From positions 330,476 to 394,475 of the forward strand of contig NZ_JACKTY010000031.1 in NCBI RefSeq assembly GCF_025822605.1: a DNA stretch of 64,000 nt, in the 5' to 3' direction. Under the pieces are notes generated by a model. It did not search any database. It was not told the origin of the DNA and worked only from the letters and a program-made list of their open reading frames with translations. The translations under genes and the position numbers were made by a program. This document shows, piece after piece, positions 1 to 9,182 of the stretch (positions are counted from its first letter, which is position 1; each line of letters begins with the position of its first letter). Source of the stretch: Mycolicibacterium komossense (GTDB taxonomy: Bacteria > Actinomycetota > Actinomycetes > Mycobacteriales > Mycobacteriaceae).

Positions 1-1
1 C

Positions 2-1105
2 AAGGTCGACGTCTACTCCATCCGCCAGCCGCTGGGCCCCGTCGCGATCATCTCCCCCTTCAACTTCCCCGCCATGGTGCCGATGTGGTTCTTCCCCATC
101 GCCATCGCCGCGGGCAACACCGTCGTGCTCAAGCCCTCCGAGAAGGACCCCACCGCCTCGCTGTGGCTGGCCCAACTCTGGAAGGAAGCCGGCCTGCCCG
201 ACGGCGTGTTCAACGTCCTGCAAGGCGACAAGACCGTCGTCGACGAACTGCTGACCAACCCGAAGATCAAGTCCGTCAGCTTCGTCGGCTCGACCCCGAT
301 CGCGCAGTACGTCTATGCCACCGCCACCGCCGCGGGCAAGCGCGTCCAAGCCCTCGGCGGAGCCAAGAACCACGCCGTCATCCTGCCCGACGCCGACCTC
401 GACCTGGCCGCCGATTCGATGGTCAACGCCGGCTTCGGCTCGGCTGGTGAGCGCTGCATGGCCATCTCGGCCTGCGTGGCCGTCGGCCCCATCGCCGACG
501 ACCTGGTCGCCAAGATCGCCGAGCGCACCACCCCGCTGAAAATCGGTGACGGTACCAAGGATTCCGATATGGGTCCGCTGGTCACCAAGGCCCACCGCGA
601 CAAGGTCGCCTCCTACATCGACGCCGGCGAGGCCGACGGCGCCACAATCGTCGTCGATGGCCGCAATGTTCAGCCCGACGGTGAAGCCGAGGGATTCTGG
701 CTGGGCCCCACCCTCATCGACCACGTCACCCCCGAGATGAGCGTCTATAAAGACGAGATCTTCGGCCCCGTGCTGTCGGTCATCCGCGTCGAGACCTACG
801 ACGATGCACTGGAACTCATCAATTCCAACCCCTACGGCAACGGCACCGCCATCTTCACCAACGACGGCGGCGCCGCCCGGCGCTTCCAGAACGAAGTCGA
901 AGTGGGCATGATCGGCATCAACGTCCCCATTCCGGTACCCATGGCCTACTACAGCTTCGGCGGCTGGAAAGCCTCACTGTTCGGCGACAGCCACGCCCAC
1001 GGCACCGAAGGCGTGCACTTCTTCACCCGCGGCAAGGCCATCACCAGCCGCTGGCTCGACCCCAGCCACCGCGGCATCGAACTCGGCTTCCCGCAGAACG
1101 TTTGA
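2..1105 (+). CDS. mmsA: Methylmalonate-semialdehyde dehydrogenase (CoA-acylating), 3' part
   Basis: The gene is cut by the window edge, so only the last 367 or so codons are present and the start is not visible. The family oxidises methylmalonate or malonate semialdehyde to propionyl-CoA or acetyl-CoA with NAD and CoA in the cytoplasm, in valine, pyrimidine and inositol breakdown. The sequence shows the NAD-binding stretch with SPFNFPAM and the KPSEKDP lysine motif, the GSTP turn, and the catalytic cysteine in GERCMAIS (codon at 455-457). Cys followed by Met-Ala-Ile-Ser is typical of MmsA rather than of hydrolytic aldehyde dehydrogenases. An iron-type alcohol dehydrogenase starts 6 bases downstream, so the two are probably one transcript and could act in sequence on an alcohol and its aldehyde. 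Confidence 0.9.
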   Translation, partial: KVDVYSIRQPLGPVAIISPFNFPAMVPMWFFPIAIAAGNTVVLKPSEKDPTASLWLAQLWKEAGLPDGVFNVLQGDKTVVDELLTNPKIKSVSFVGSTPIAQYVYATATAAGKRVQALGGAKNHAVILPDADLDLAADSMVNAGFGSAGERCMAISACVAVGPIADDLVAKIAERTTPLKIGDGTKDSDMGPLVTKAHRDKVASYIDAGEADGATIVVDGRNVQPDGEAEGFWLGPTLIDHVTPEMSVYKDEIFGPVLSVIRVETYDDALELINSNPYGNGTAIFTNDGGAARRFQNEVEVGMIGINVPIPVPMAYYSFGGWKASLFGDSHAHGTEGVHFFTRGKAITSRWLDPSHRGIELGFPQNV

Positions 1106-1111
1106 GGACGG

Positions 1112-2278
1112 ATGAAATCAATGGTCACCGACATCGCACTACCCCGCTTCGCCAAATTCGGCGCAGGTTCGATCGATCAGCTTGGATCCGTGGTCAGTCA
1201 GTTAGGTATCCGGAGACCACTGCTGGTCACCGATCGGTATCTCACCGAGACAGGCCAGACTGAACGGCTGGTGAAGTTGCTCGAGGCCGCAGGATCGGAG
1301 CCGGCGGTCTTTTCCGAGACGGTACCCGACCCAACCATCGCCTCCCTGGAGGACGGTTTGGCACTCGTGACAACGCATGGCGCGGACGGCGTCATCGGGT
1401 TCGGCGGGGGCAGCCCGATGGACACAGCCAAAGCACTTGCGGTCTTGTCGGCGAATGGCGGAGACATCGCGTCCTACAAGGCTCCCAGCAGCTACGAGGG
1501 TCCGGCACTTCCGATCGTGGCAGTACCGACGACATCGGGAAGTGGCTCGGAGGCAACTCAATTCACGGTGATCACCGATGGTGCCACCGACGAGAAGATG
1601 CTCTGTCCAGGATTGTCGTTTCTACCGGTCGCCGTGATCGCCGACTTCGAACTGACGATGTCCATGCCGGCCCGCCTGACTGCGGATACCGGGGTCGATG
1701 CGCTGACCCACGCCATCGAAGCGTATGTGAGCCGGCGCGCCAGCCCGTTCACCGATGCACTGGCGCTGGCGGCCATGCGGTCGATCGCCCTTCACCTTCG
1801 TCGCGCGTACCGCGATGGAACGGATCGTCAAGCGCGAGAAGCGATGATGTTGGCATCTGCGCAAGCGGGAATGGCATTCTCCAACTCCAGTGTCGCGTTG
1901 GTGCACGGTATGAGCAGACCAATCGGTGGGCACTTCCACATTGCGCACGGCCTGTCCAACGCGATGCTCTTGCCGGCGGTGACGAAGTTCTCGATTGCCT
2001 CGGCGACCGACCGATACGCCGACTGCGCCAAGGCAATGGGAATCGTCGCCGAGTCGGTCGAGGATCACACCGCTGCCCAAGCGTTGGTGCTGGAGCTGCA
2101 GCAGCTTTGCGCGGATGTGGAAGTCCCAACGCCCCAGACTTATGGCATCAACACTGCCGACTGGGAAGCGCGACTCGACACGATGGCAGTTCAAGCGCTC
2201 GCCTCGGGATCCCCCGCCAACAATCCGCGGGTTCCCAGTCACGACGAGATCGTCGATCTTTACCGTGAGATCTTCTGA
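1112..2278 (+). CDS. Iron-containing (group III) alcohol dehydrogenase
   Basis: This 388-residue cytoplasmic enzyme matches the usual length of group III alcohol dehydrogenases, which interconvert alcohols and aldehydes with NAD(P) and a bound divalent metal. The nucleotide-binding motif GGGSPMD lies at residues 98-104. The C-terminal half has the expected metal-ligand pattern, with Asp and His in GVDALTHAIEAY and two further His in the stretch around GGHFHIAHG. The chosen ATG has a GAGGACGG ribosome site just upstream; a second ATG three codons later is possible. It follows the mmsA-like gene by 6 bases. The substrate is not evident; an alcohol giving a short branched or 3-oxo aldehyde is an inference from that neighbour. 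Confidence 0.88.
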   Translation: MKSMVTDIALPRFAKFGAGSIDQLGSVVSQLGIRRPLLVTDRYLTETGQTERLVKLLEAAGSEPAVFSETVPDPTIASLEDGLALVTTHGADGVIGFGGGSPMDTAKALAVLSANGGDIASYKAPSSYEGPALPIVAVPTTSGSGSEATQFTVITDGATDEKMLCPGLSFLPVAVIADFELTMSMPARLTADTGVDALTHAIEAYVSRRASPFTDALALAAMRSIALHLRRAYRDGTDRQAREAMMLASAQAGMAFSNSSVALVHGMSRPIGGHFHIAHGLSNAMLLPAVTKFSIASATDRYADCAKAMGIVAESVEDHTAAQALVLELQQLCADVEVPTPQTYGINTADWEARLDTMAVQALASGSPANNPRVPSHDEIVDLYREIF

Positions 2279-2345
2279 ACGTCGAGGAACCGTCGCCTCG
2301 GCGAACGCCATCGAGCTAGGGTCCGTAGTGGCGCGAGCCATGTAG

Positions 2346-2600
2346 GACTACGCCGGCCAGGGGTCGCGCATCCGGCGCGCCATCTTGCCGGGCGGGACTC
2401 CGGAGCCGTACCGCCCGGTCGGGATCCATATGTCACGCTGGTTCGTCCCGCGCACCGCATCCGATAGCAATATCCGCGACACCTACAACACCCCCGGCGG
2501 GCGAATGATCATGCGCCGCAGTCACAACCCGGACGAGACCCAGGTGTACTTCGTGCTGCGGGAATCATCGGAGGACGCCTCGGCGATTCATCGAAGGTAT
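2346..2600 (+). pseudogene. Relic of an FAD-dependent (TetX/PHBH-like) monooxygenase
   Basis: A reading frame bounded upstream by TAG at 2343 encodes DYAGQGSRIR, then a stretch with VGIHMSRWFVPRT, SDSN, YNTPGGRMIMRR and TQVYFVLRESSE. These match the middle of class A flavin monooxygenases, from just after the GADG-S-R segment to the strand following the substrate-domain loop. There is no Rossmann N-terminus and no GDA motif. The similarity fades after about 2600, so I read this as an internal gene fragment. It is not expected to make a working protein. The rest of the interval to 2782 shows nothing I recognise. Confidence 0.6.
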
Positions 2601-2782
2601 GGCAGCAACGGAGAACTTCTCTTCCCGACAACAGACCAATGTCCGCGACACGCTGAGACAAGGAGGGGCGGGTCGCCTTGCGGCGCCTCCCCGTGCCGGC
2701 CGTCCGTGGAGACTCCACCCAGATTGACTGCCGGCGTAGGCGTATAGGTGTGCCTCGCTAGCAGTGACGGCGCGGACGGCAC

Positions 2783-3742
2783 TTAGCTTGTTTCCTTGTA
2801 GGCGAAGGTCGGTTCCGCGGCCGCCAGTCGCGGTACCGAGACGCCCAACCGCCGCGCCTCCGTCAGGGTGTCTCGGCAGATCGCACGAGGCTCCTCAGCA
2901 GCGGGATCGGAGTGCGCTTCCAGGCTCCTACGCGCCAACGCGACATGTCTGATCAGCCAGCCCACGGTGGGTACCGTCAGCCAGGTGGGCGCTCGGTAGG
3001 GCAGAACCGCGCCCCGGTGCCGTCGTAGGTCAACGCCCCGCGCCTCGAGGAGTGGCAAGAGTTCGCGGGTCGTCAGCAACGCTTCCCCCAAGGCCCGCGT
3101 TTCCCCGACCAGCTTGGACAACGAGCCCAGGCGCAGCCCCTGCGCGTGGATGCCTGCGTCCGCCACAAAATGCATCCACAGCCAGCCGCGAAAGTCCGCC
3201 CGCTCCCGAATCCGGAATCCAGCCTGGCGGAACACCTTTCGCACAGCCAGTTCACGACCGGTCGGAGGCTCGCCGAAGGTGCCGAAGAGAACCGACCGAA
3301 ACACCGCGCCATAGAGCACGGCATCCGCACCGAAGCCGCCGCCGGCCTGCGGAAAGCCCCAGGCCACCTGGTCGACGGGGAGGGCGCCCAGTGCGGCCGA
3401 AGGCTCGGACCAGACATTGCCCAAGATCAGCACCGTGGCCCTGCCGACGCGCGGTGCGAGGAAGGCAGTTGCCTCCGCGAGGCGGTAGTGCGGCACGCTC
3501 AGCACAATCAGATCGAAGTCGTGGTCTGGCCCCAACGTCTCCCGATAGCGCGCCGGCCACTTCTCGACGACGCGTTGCCCCCACGCTCGCCGCCGCGCAT
3601 CGAGCAGATCGAGGTTTATCGCTTCCCCGTACTGCGCAGCGCGTCCCGGCCGGACATAGAACTCGACATCATTCCCGGCCTGCTCCAGAGCCCAGCCGTA
3701 TATCGAGGCGACCACACCCCGTCCAAACATCAGAATCTTCAT
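2783..3742 (-). CDS. Ketopantoate reductase (ApbA/PanE) family protein
   Basis: This is a 319-residue protein with an N-terminal Rossmann strand MKILMFGRGVVASIYG, a variant of the GxGxxG/A dinucleotide fold of the PanE/ApbA family. The family reduces 2-dehydropantoate or related 2-oxo acids with NADPH. The middle keeps the DLIVLSVPHY strand expected after the second nucleotide-binding segment. The first glycine motif is unusual (GRGVVAS rather than GxGAIGS), and the C-terminal half is divergent, so a panthothenate role is not assured; many actinobacterial paralogues have unknown substrates. It is divergent from the TetR gene at 4062, which may control it. Confidence 0.72.
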   Translation of the reverse strand: MKILMFGRGVVASIYGWALEQAGNDVEFYVRPGRAAQYGEAINLDLLDARRRAWGQRVVEKWPARYRETLGPDHDFDLIVLSVPHYRLAEATAFLAPRVGRATVLILGNVWSEPSAALGALPVDQVAWGFPQAGGGFGADAVLYGAVFRSVLFGTFGEPPTGRELAVRKVFRQAGFRIRERADFRGWLWMHFVADAGIHAQGLRLGSLSKLVGETRALGEALLTTRELLPLLEARGVDLRRHRGAVLPYRAPTWLTVPTVGWLIRHVALARRSLEAHSDPAAEEPRAICRDTLTEARRLGVSVPRLAAAEPTFAYKETS

Positions 3743-4061
3743 ACTGCACCTTGTCTCACCCTACGTCGGCTGATCCGGCGGGAACCGTGATAGGCAATCG
3801 GGACGACCCGGCCGACGGGCGTTCCCCGTGTCGCCGCGGGGGCGGGCACGTACGTTCTGCGGCCACCAGAACCATCGGCCCGTTGGCACGTGCGCCACCA
3901 TAGTTGATGCTTTGCCAAACTTAAGTTAGGTCATATGTATAACTACGGCAAGTCAATCAGTCAACTAGGGCACGTTTTCAGGACACCGCCTGACTGACCA
4001 GATCCGCCCGAAGCGCTAGCCTGGACGCTGGGTCGGTGAGTGAACATGCGGAGGAAGCGAC
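3743..4061. promoter_or_regulatory. Divergent promoter region between PanE-like and TetR genes
   Basis: This 319-base gap separates two divergent starts and shows no gene. Bases 3901-3967 are clearly AT-richer than the surroundings. They hold a perfect 10-base palindrome AACTTAAGTT (3918-3927) and a spaced inverted repeat TAGTTGA at 3901-3907 with TCAACTA at 3961-3967. Either could be an operator for the adjacent TetR protein. This is inferred from position and symmetry only. Confidence 0.35.
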
Positions 4062-4628
4062 GTGGCGAAGCCAGTGTCCCCACGGGGCCTCGCCCGGGAA
4101 CGAGTCCTTAGTGCCGCGCTCGCCCTGTTCGTCGAACACGGAGTGCACGGCACGTCAGTCGGAATGATCGCCGAGCGCCTCGGGGTCAGCAAAGCTGCGG
4201 TTTACTACCAGTTCTCTTCTAAGGAAGATATCGTCCAAGAGGTGTTGCGCCCCGTGGTCGAGAACACCTCACGTGTCATCAAAATCGCTGAGGCGCTTCC
4301 AACTTGGGAAGCACAGCGGGCCGTCGTCATCAGCGGTTTGGTGGAAATGGCCGTGGGCCACCGACAACTGACTGCGGTATTTCACGCCGATCCTGCCATC
4401 GCCCAGGTTGGCTCACCCGAACTGCGGGCCGCGACTGATCGACTACGCGAACTGCTGGAGGGTCCAGACCCCGACCCCACCAGTCGAATCGCGATCACCT
4501 TGTTCTTCGCCGGCGTGGGCAGCGTAGCGGCCGACCCGCAGTTCGCCGACATCGACGATGACGACCTACACCGCGCGCTCCTGGATCTGTCGAACCGGAT
4601 ATTGCAACCCGCCACGAACACCGTCTGA
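4062..4628 (+). CDS. TetR-family transcriptional regulator
   Basis: The 188-residue protein has a TetR N-terminal helix-turn-helix at about residues 12-58, including FVEHGVHGTSVGMIAERLGV and SKAAVYYQFSSKEDIV, followed by a variable ligand-binding domain. The GTG start at 4062 has a GAGGAAG ribosome site 5 bases upstream. Such proteins usually repress divergent or adjacent genes and release DNA on binding a small hydrophobic ligand. The divergent ketopantoate-reductase-like gene is the most likely target, followed by its own promoter. The ligand is unknown. Confidence 0.88.
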   Translation: MAKPVSPRGLARERVLSAALALFVEHGVHGTSVGMIAERLGVSKAAVYYQFSSKEDIVQEVLRPVVENTSRVIKIAEALPTWEAQRAVVISGLVEMAVGHRQLTAVFHADPAIAQVGSPELRAATDRLRELLEGPDPDPTSRIAITLFFAGVGSVAADPQFADIDDDDLHRALLDLSNRILQPATNTV

Positions 4629-5053
4629 CCTCGGAGCGTATTCGTCGATCATCGACGCGATCTTGATGGCCGTGCCGAGTCGATACCCGGCCGCCGTCGA
4701 TGGACCACGGCTAGCGCCGTTAGTTGGAAGTCTTTCGCCCACATCACCTTCGGGTTCACGGGCACTCCCGCATTGGGTTAACCGCTACTAACTGGACGCG
4801 GATGGTTGTCGTCACCACCCGAAATATCCAAGGGCGCAATTAAAAGCCGCGCCAGCCGTCCGAGACCCTGATGGCGGGCACCTGGCCGTGAGCTGGACCA
4901 CATGCCCGGTTTTTCGCACACCCGGCTTCGCCGAGATGGTCACTTGGTACCGAAATCAGCGCGTCGATTGACCGACTCCGCGGGCAAAGCCCAGTCTGGG
5001 GATACCAAACGCAGCTCAAACTGCTCCCAGCCCGGGGCGAGGAAGGACGCGTG
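4629..5053. other. Intergenic region upstream of the indolepyruvate oxidoreductase gene
   Basis: About 425 bases lie between the TetR stop and the next start. No frame shows recognisable protein similarity or a good ribosome site until 5041. I see no RNA gene and no strong dyad. It presumably carries the promoter for the large oxidoreductase gene. Confidence 0.5.
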
Positions 5054-8000
5054 ATGACCGACGTGCACGAACCTTCGGCGCGAAAGATCGACCTGGCGGA
5101 CCGGTATGTGCCGGCATCCGGACCGGTGTTGCTCACCGGCGTACAGGCGATAGCGCGACTGCTCGCCGAGCAGAATGAGCACGACCGGCGCGCCGGGCGC
5201 CGGGTGGCCACCTTCGTCTCGGGCTACCAGGGCAGCCCGCTGGCGGGTCTGGACCGCCTCCTCGCCAGGTTGCCCAATCTGGCCGGCGATCATGATGTGC
5301 GCCTGGTCCCGGGAATGAACGAGGAACTGGCCGCCACGGCGGTGTGGGGCAGCCAGCTGGAACTGCCGAAAGGTGCGCGCACCCATGACGGTGTGCTGGG
5401 GGTCTGGTATGGCAAGGGCCCAGGCCTGGACCGCGCCAGCGACTCCTTGCGTCACGCCAACATGTACGGAGCGCATCCTCGCGGCGGCGCGCTCGTACTG
5501 GTGGGGGACGACCCCGCCGCCAAATCCTCCAGCGTTCCCTGCGCCAGCGAGATGTCCTTGGCGGCAATGGGTATGCCGGTCCTGTACCCGCGCAACGCCG
5601 ACGAATTGATCAGGTTCGGTCTCTACGGCGTGGCCATGTCGCGGTTGTCCGGCTGCTGGGTGTCGATGAAGATCGTCGCCGACGTGGCCGACGGACTGTG
5701 GACCATCGACGGTGACTACGGCGACGTCGACATCACCACACCCTCGATTGACTGGGAGGGCCGGCCGTGGACCTATCGGCAGCGGGTGCTCGCCTCACCG
5801 CCGGATAGCGTACTGGCCGAGGCCGATCTGTACGGTCCGCGCTGGGCGATGGTGCAAGCCTTCGGTGCCACAAACGAATTCGACCGAATCGAGGTCGACC
5901 CTGCGCATGCGTGTATGGGAATCATCGCGGTGGGCTCGGCCTACGACGCGGTGCGCGAGACCTTGACGGAGCTCGGACTCGACGAATCCGGCCTATTGCG
6001 CTCAGGTATCCGCATCCTGCGGGTCGGCATGCCGTTCCCCCTGAGCGCCAACGCCGTCCGCCGGCTCGCCGCAGGCGTGAAGCAGGTGGTGGTGGTCGAG
6101 GACAAGACCTCCTTCGTCGAGCGCCAGGTCAAGGACATCCTCTACGGCGCCGGCGCGCCACCTGTGCTGGGCAAGCAGGACCTGGGCGGCCGACGGCTCA
6201 TCCCGCCAGACGGACAGCTGACCTCGGCTCGGCTGCAGGCACCGCTGCGCCGGGCCTTACGCGGCTTCGCCGACCTGGCAGCACCCCCGCCGCCCCGCCT
6301 GGAATTGACGGCGCTGCCCGCCAAGCGAACCCCCTATTTCTGTTCCGGTTGCCCGCACAACCGGTCCACAGCGGTGCCAGACGGCTCGCTGGCCGGCGGC
6401 GGAATCGGCTGTCACACCCTGGTGACGATGTCCTCGCGCACCGACTCGCAGGTCACCGGGCTGACCCAGATGGGCGGCGAGGGCGCGCAATGGATCGGTC
6501 AGTCGGCGTTCACCGACGTCGACCACATCTTCCAAAACATCGGCGATGGAACGTATTTCCACTCCGGTCAACTCGCCGTACAGGCCTGCGTGGCCGCCGG
6601 GGTGAACATCACCTACAAGATCCTCTACAACTCCGCGGTCGCCATGACCGGCGGGCAAGATGCCGAAGCGGGCCTGACCGTTCCGCAGCTTACCCACAAG
6701 CTCACCGCCGACGGGGTGGCCGCGATCATCGTGTGCAGCGAGGACCCCCATCGCCACCCAGCTCGGGCATTCGCACCCGGGGTCGCCGTGTGGCACCGCG
6801 ACCGGCTCGACGAGGCGCAGCGGCACCTGCGAGAGGTTCCCGGGGTGACCGTGCTGATCTATGACCAGCAGTGCGCTGCCGAAGCGCGTCGGCTGCGCAA
6901 GCGCGGCACGCAACCCACCCCGCGGACCCGCGTGGTGATCAACGAGGCCGTGTGCGAGGGCTGCGGTGACTGCGGAGTAAAGAGCAACTGCCTGTCGGTG
7001 CAACCGGTCGATACCGAGTTTGGCCGCAAGACCCGCATCGACCAGACCAGCTGCAACACCGACTACTCCTGCCTCGACGGCGAATGCCCGTCGTTCATCA
7101 CTGTTGAGCTTCCTGAAAACCCGCAGCGCGCAGAGATTTCCGCACCCACACCACCCGAACTCGAACATCCGACGATCGTGCGGATCACCGGTAAGCACAA
7201 CATCTTCTTGGCCGGTATCGGGGGGACCGGCATCGTTACGGTGAATCAGGTGCTGGGGATGGCCGCCCTGCGGGCCGGACTGCATGTCGAGGGCCTCGAC
7301 CAGACCGGTCTGAGCCAAAAGGCCGGACCCGTCACGTCGCACCTCCGGTTGGCGGCTTCGCCCGTCGAGGGCGCCAACCGGGTGGGCGACAGCGGCGCGC
7401 ACTGCATTCTGGCCTTCGATCTGATGACCGCCGCCGATCCTGGCAACGCTCGCTACGGAGACCCCGAAACCACTGTCACCATCGCCTCCCGCAGCGCGAC
7501 ACCGACCGGAGAGATGGTCTACGACCCCTCGGTGTCCTATCCGGACGAGGCGGCACTACTGCACCGACTCGGTGTGGTCAGCGGACAGCTGGTGGTCATG
7601 GATGCGCTGGCCGCGGCGCAGACACTCTTCGGCAGCACCGCGGCGGCCAACTTCCTCTTGGTGGGAGCGGCGTATCAAGCAGGCGGACTGCCCATTCCGG
7701 CCTCTGCCATCAACGAGGCCATCGCGCTCAACGGCGTGGCTGTCAAGGCCAACCAGGCGGCCTTCGCTTGGGGACGCGCCGCGGTGGCCGCACCGGAGAC
7801 CTTCGCCGATGCCACCACGCGAGCAACCACGACCGCCCGCAGCGACGATCAGCTACCACCCGGCCTTCTCGATGGGCTGACCATCGCCGAGCCCACCAGC
7901 ACCCTCGTGCACCGTCGGGCGGCGCAGCTCGTGGCGTACCAGAACGAGTCGACCGCGAAACGTTATCTGCTGATGATGCAACAGGTCTGGGATGCCGAAC

Positions 8001-8518
8001 GTCGGGTGGGCGACGCCACCGACTTCAGTGCCGCCGTGGCGCACGGACTGCACCGGCTGATGGCGTACAAGGACGAGTACGAGGTGGCCCGCCTGCTGAC
8101 CGATCCGGCATTCCTTGCCGCCGTCCAATCAGAAGTGCCCGGCTCGGAGAACTTGACGTACAAACTGCACCCGCCCACGCTCAAGGCCCTGGGCCGAGAG
8201 AAGAAGATCGGGTTCGGGCCGCACAGCCACGCCGTGCTGCGTACCCTGGCCCACGGAAAATGGTTGCGCGGCACTCGATTCGACCCGTTCGGTTACAGCC
8301 GGATGCGTCGGCTGGAGCGGCGGTTGGCGGCGCATTACGAGCAGATGATCCGGCAGTTGTGCGGGGAGCTCAGTGCCGAAACCTATCGGCGGGCCACGGC
8401 CGGTGCCGAGGCAGCTGATCTGGTGCGTGGCTACGAGGACGTGAAACTGCGCAACGTGGACAAGTACGTCATGCGACTGCGCGAACTCGGCCTTCCGGCG
8501 CCGGCCCCGCTGGACTGA
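5054..8518 (+). CDS. Fused indolepyruvate:ferredoxin oxidoreductase (IorA-IorB type)
   Basis: This protein of about 1154 residues joins the alpha and beta halves of aryl-pyruvate:ferredoxin oxidoreductase, which decarboxylates indolepyruvate, phenylpyruvate or similar 2-oxo acids to acyl-CoA with ferredoxin as acceptor. It is cytoplasmic and needs thiamine diphosphate and Fe-S clusters. The pyrimidine-binding domain is N-terminal (SGYQGSPLAGLD near residue 58). CSGCPHN near residue 430 starts the thiamine diphosphate domain, with GDGTYFHSG near 497 and a conserved Asn after it. A cysteine-rich segment, CEGCGDCGVKSNC near 634, is followed by the gamma-type domain with GIGGTG near 722. ATG at 5054 fits the GGAAGGA ribosome site better than the GTG three bases earlier. 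An Lrp-type regulator lies convergent downstream. Its natural 2-oxo acid cannot be read from sequence. Confidence 0.9.
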   Translation: MTDVHEPSARKIDLADRYVPASGPVLLTGVQAIARLLAEQNEHDRRAGRRVATFVSGYQGSPLAGLDRLLARLPNLAGDHDVRLVPGMNEELAATAVWGSQLELPKGARTHDGVLGVWYGKGPGLDRASDSLRHANMYGAHPRGGALVLVGDDPAAKSSSVPCASEMSLAAMGMPVLYPRNADELIRFGLYGVAMSRLSGCWVSMKIVADVADGLWTIDGDYGDVDITTPSIDWEGRPWTYRQRVLASPPDSVLAEADLYGPRWAMVQAFGATNEFDRIEVDPAHACMGIIAVGSAYDAVRETLTELGLDESGLLRSGIRILRVGMPFPLSANAVRRLAAGVKQVVVVEDKTSFVERQVKDILYGAGAPPVLGKQDLGGRRLIPPDGQLTSARLQAPLRRALRGFADLAAPPPPRLELTALPAKRTPYFCSGCPHNRSTAVPDGSLAGGGIGCHTLVTMSSRTDSQVTGLTQMGGEGAQWIGQSAFTDVDHIFQNIGDGTYFHSGQLAVQACVAAGVNITYKILYNSAVAMTGGQDAEAGLTVPQLTHKLTADGVAAIIVCSEDPHRHPARAFAPGVAVWHRDRLDEAQRHLREVPGVTVLIYDQQCAAEARRLRKRGTQPTPRTRVVINEAVCEGCGDCGVKSNCLSVQPVDTEFGRKTRIDQTSCNTDYSCLDGECPSFITVELPENPQRAEISAPTPPELEHPTIVRITGKHNIFLAGIGGTGIVTVNQVLGMAALRAGLHVEGLDQTGLSQKAGPVTSHLRLAASPVEGANRVGDSGAHCILAFDLMTAADPGNARYGDPETTVTIASRSATPTGEMVYDPSVSYPDEAALLHRLGVVSGQLVVMDALAAAQTLFGSTAAANFLLVGAAYQAGGLPIPASAINEAIALNGVAVKANQAAFAWGRAAVAAPETFADATTRATTTARSDDQLPPGLLDGLTIAEPTSTLVHRRAAQLVAYQNESTAKRYLLMMQQVWDAERRVGDATDFSAAVAHGLHRLMAYKDEYEVARLLTDPAFLAAVQSEVPGSENLTYKLHPPTLKALGREKKIGFGPHSHAVLRTLAHGKWLRGTRFDPFGYSRMRRLERRLAAHYEQMIRQLCGELSAETYRRATAGAEAADLVRGYEDVKLRNVDKYVMRLRELGLPAPAPLD

Positions 8519-8576
8519 CCCGCAGTCCCCAGTGTCCGCAGGGGGCGGGCACGATGGCGAGGGCTTGCCTCGCGAG

Positions 8577-9056
8577 TCAGCCGACCTGGGTGCGGATCTT
8601 CTCGAGCAGCGGCGTGATGCGTGGCGGAATGCGCCTGCTCAGAACGAGTTCCGAACGGGTGCGCAGCACGCCTTTGCATGAAATGACCGTTTGGAGGACG
8701 TGTTCGAAGTCGTCATGGTCACGGGCCACCACCCGGCATAGCAGATCGCCCTCCCCCGCAACCGAGTTCACCTCCAAAACCTCCGGTATCTCGGCGAGCT
8801 CGATGCAGGTCGCGTCCATCATGGCCTGAGCGATATGCACGTGAACGAAGGCCAGGATCGAGTACCCCAGGGCGGTCGGCTGCATCTGGGGCTGGTAGCT
8901 GGTGATGATGCCGCTGCGCACGAATCGGTCGATACGCGACTGCACCGTCCCGCGCGCGACGCTCAGCCGGCGAGCGTACTCACGCACCCCGGCGCGGGCG
9001 TCCTCCACCATGAGCCGCAACACGTCCAGGTCTAGCTTGTCCAATTGCTGTGCCAT
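8577..9056 (-). CDS. Lrp/AsnC-family transcriptional regulator
   Basis: The 159-residue protein has the standard Lrp layout. An N-terminal winged helix-turn-helix (LDKLDLDVLRLMVEDARAG, then SVARGTVQSRIDRF) is followed by an AsnC/RAM ligand domain with VHVHIAQ and GEGDLLCRVVARD. Lrp proteins form octamers and respond to amino acids or their 2-oxo acids. It is convergent with the aryl-pyruvate oxidoreductase, 58 bases away, so it does not share a promoter with it. Control of aromatic amino-acid breakdown is a reasonable inference but is unproven. Confidence 0.9.
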   Translation of the reverse strand: MAQQLDKLDLDVLRLMVEDARAGVREYARRLSVARGTVQSRIDRFVRSGIITSYQPQMQPTALGYSILAFVHVHIAQAMMDATCIELAEIPEVLEVNSVAGEGDLLCRVVARDHDDFEHVLQTVISCKGVLRTRSELVLSRRIPPRITPLLEKIRTQVG

Positions 9057-9182
9057 TCAATCACTTTCCCACTGATCGGTCTGAAATAGCGATTCGGCCA
9101 ACCGTACTGCCCACTGTCTATCAGCGCTGCGGCAGTGCCGTACCGACGACGCTCTGCAGGCACCTGTATGGGCACCATCAAC

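Noticed and set aside
6257..7402. Long open frames antisense to the oxidoreductase and other genes
   Set aside because: They are typical of GC-rich coding DNA. Residue composition is skewed and no motifs or ribosome sites fit. The same holds for other large antisense frames such as 20467-21651 and 22269-23408.
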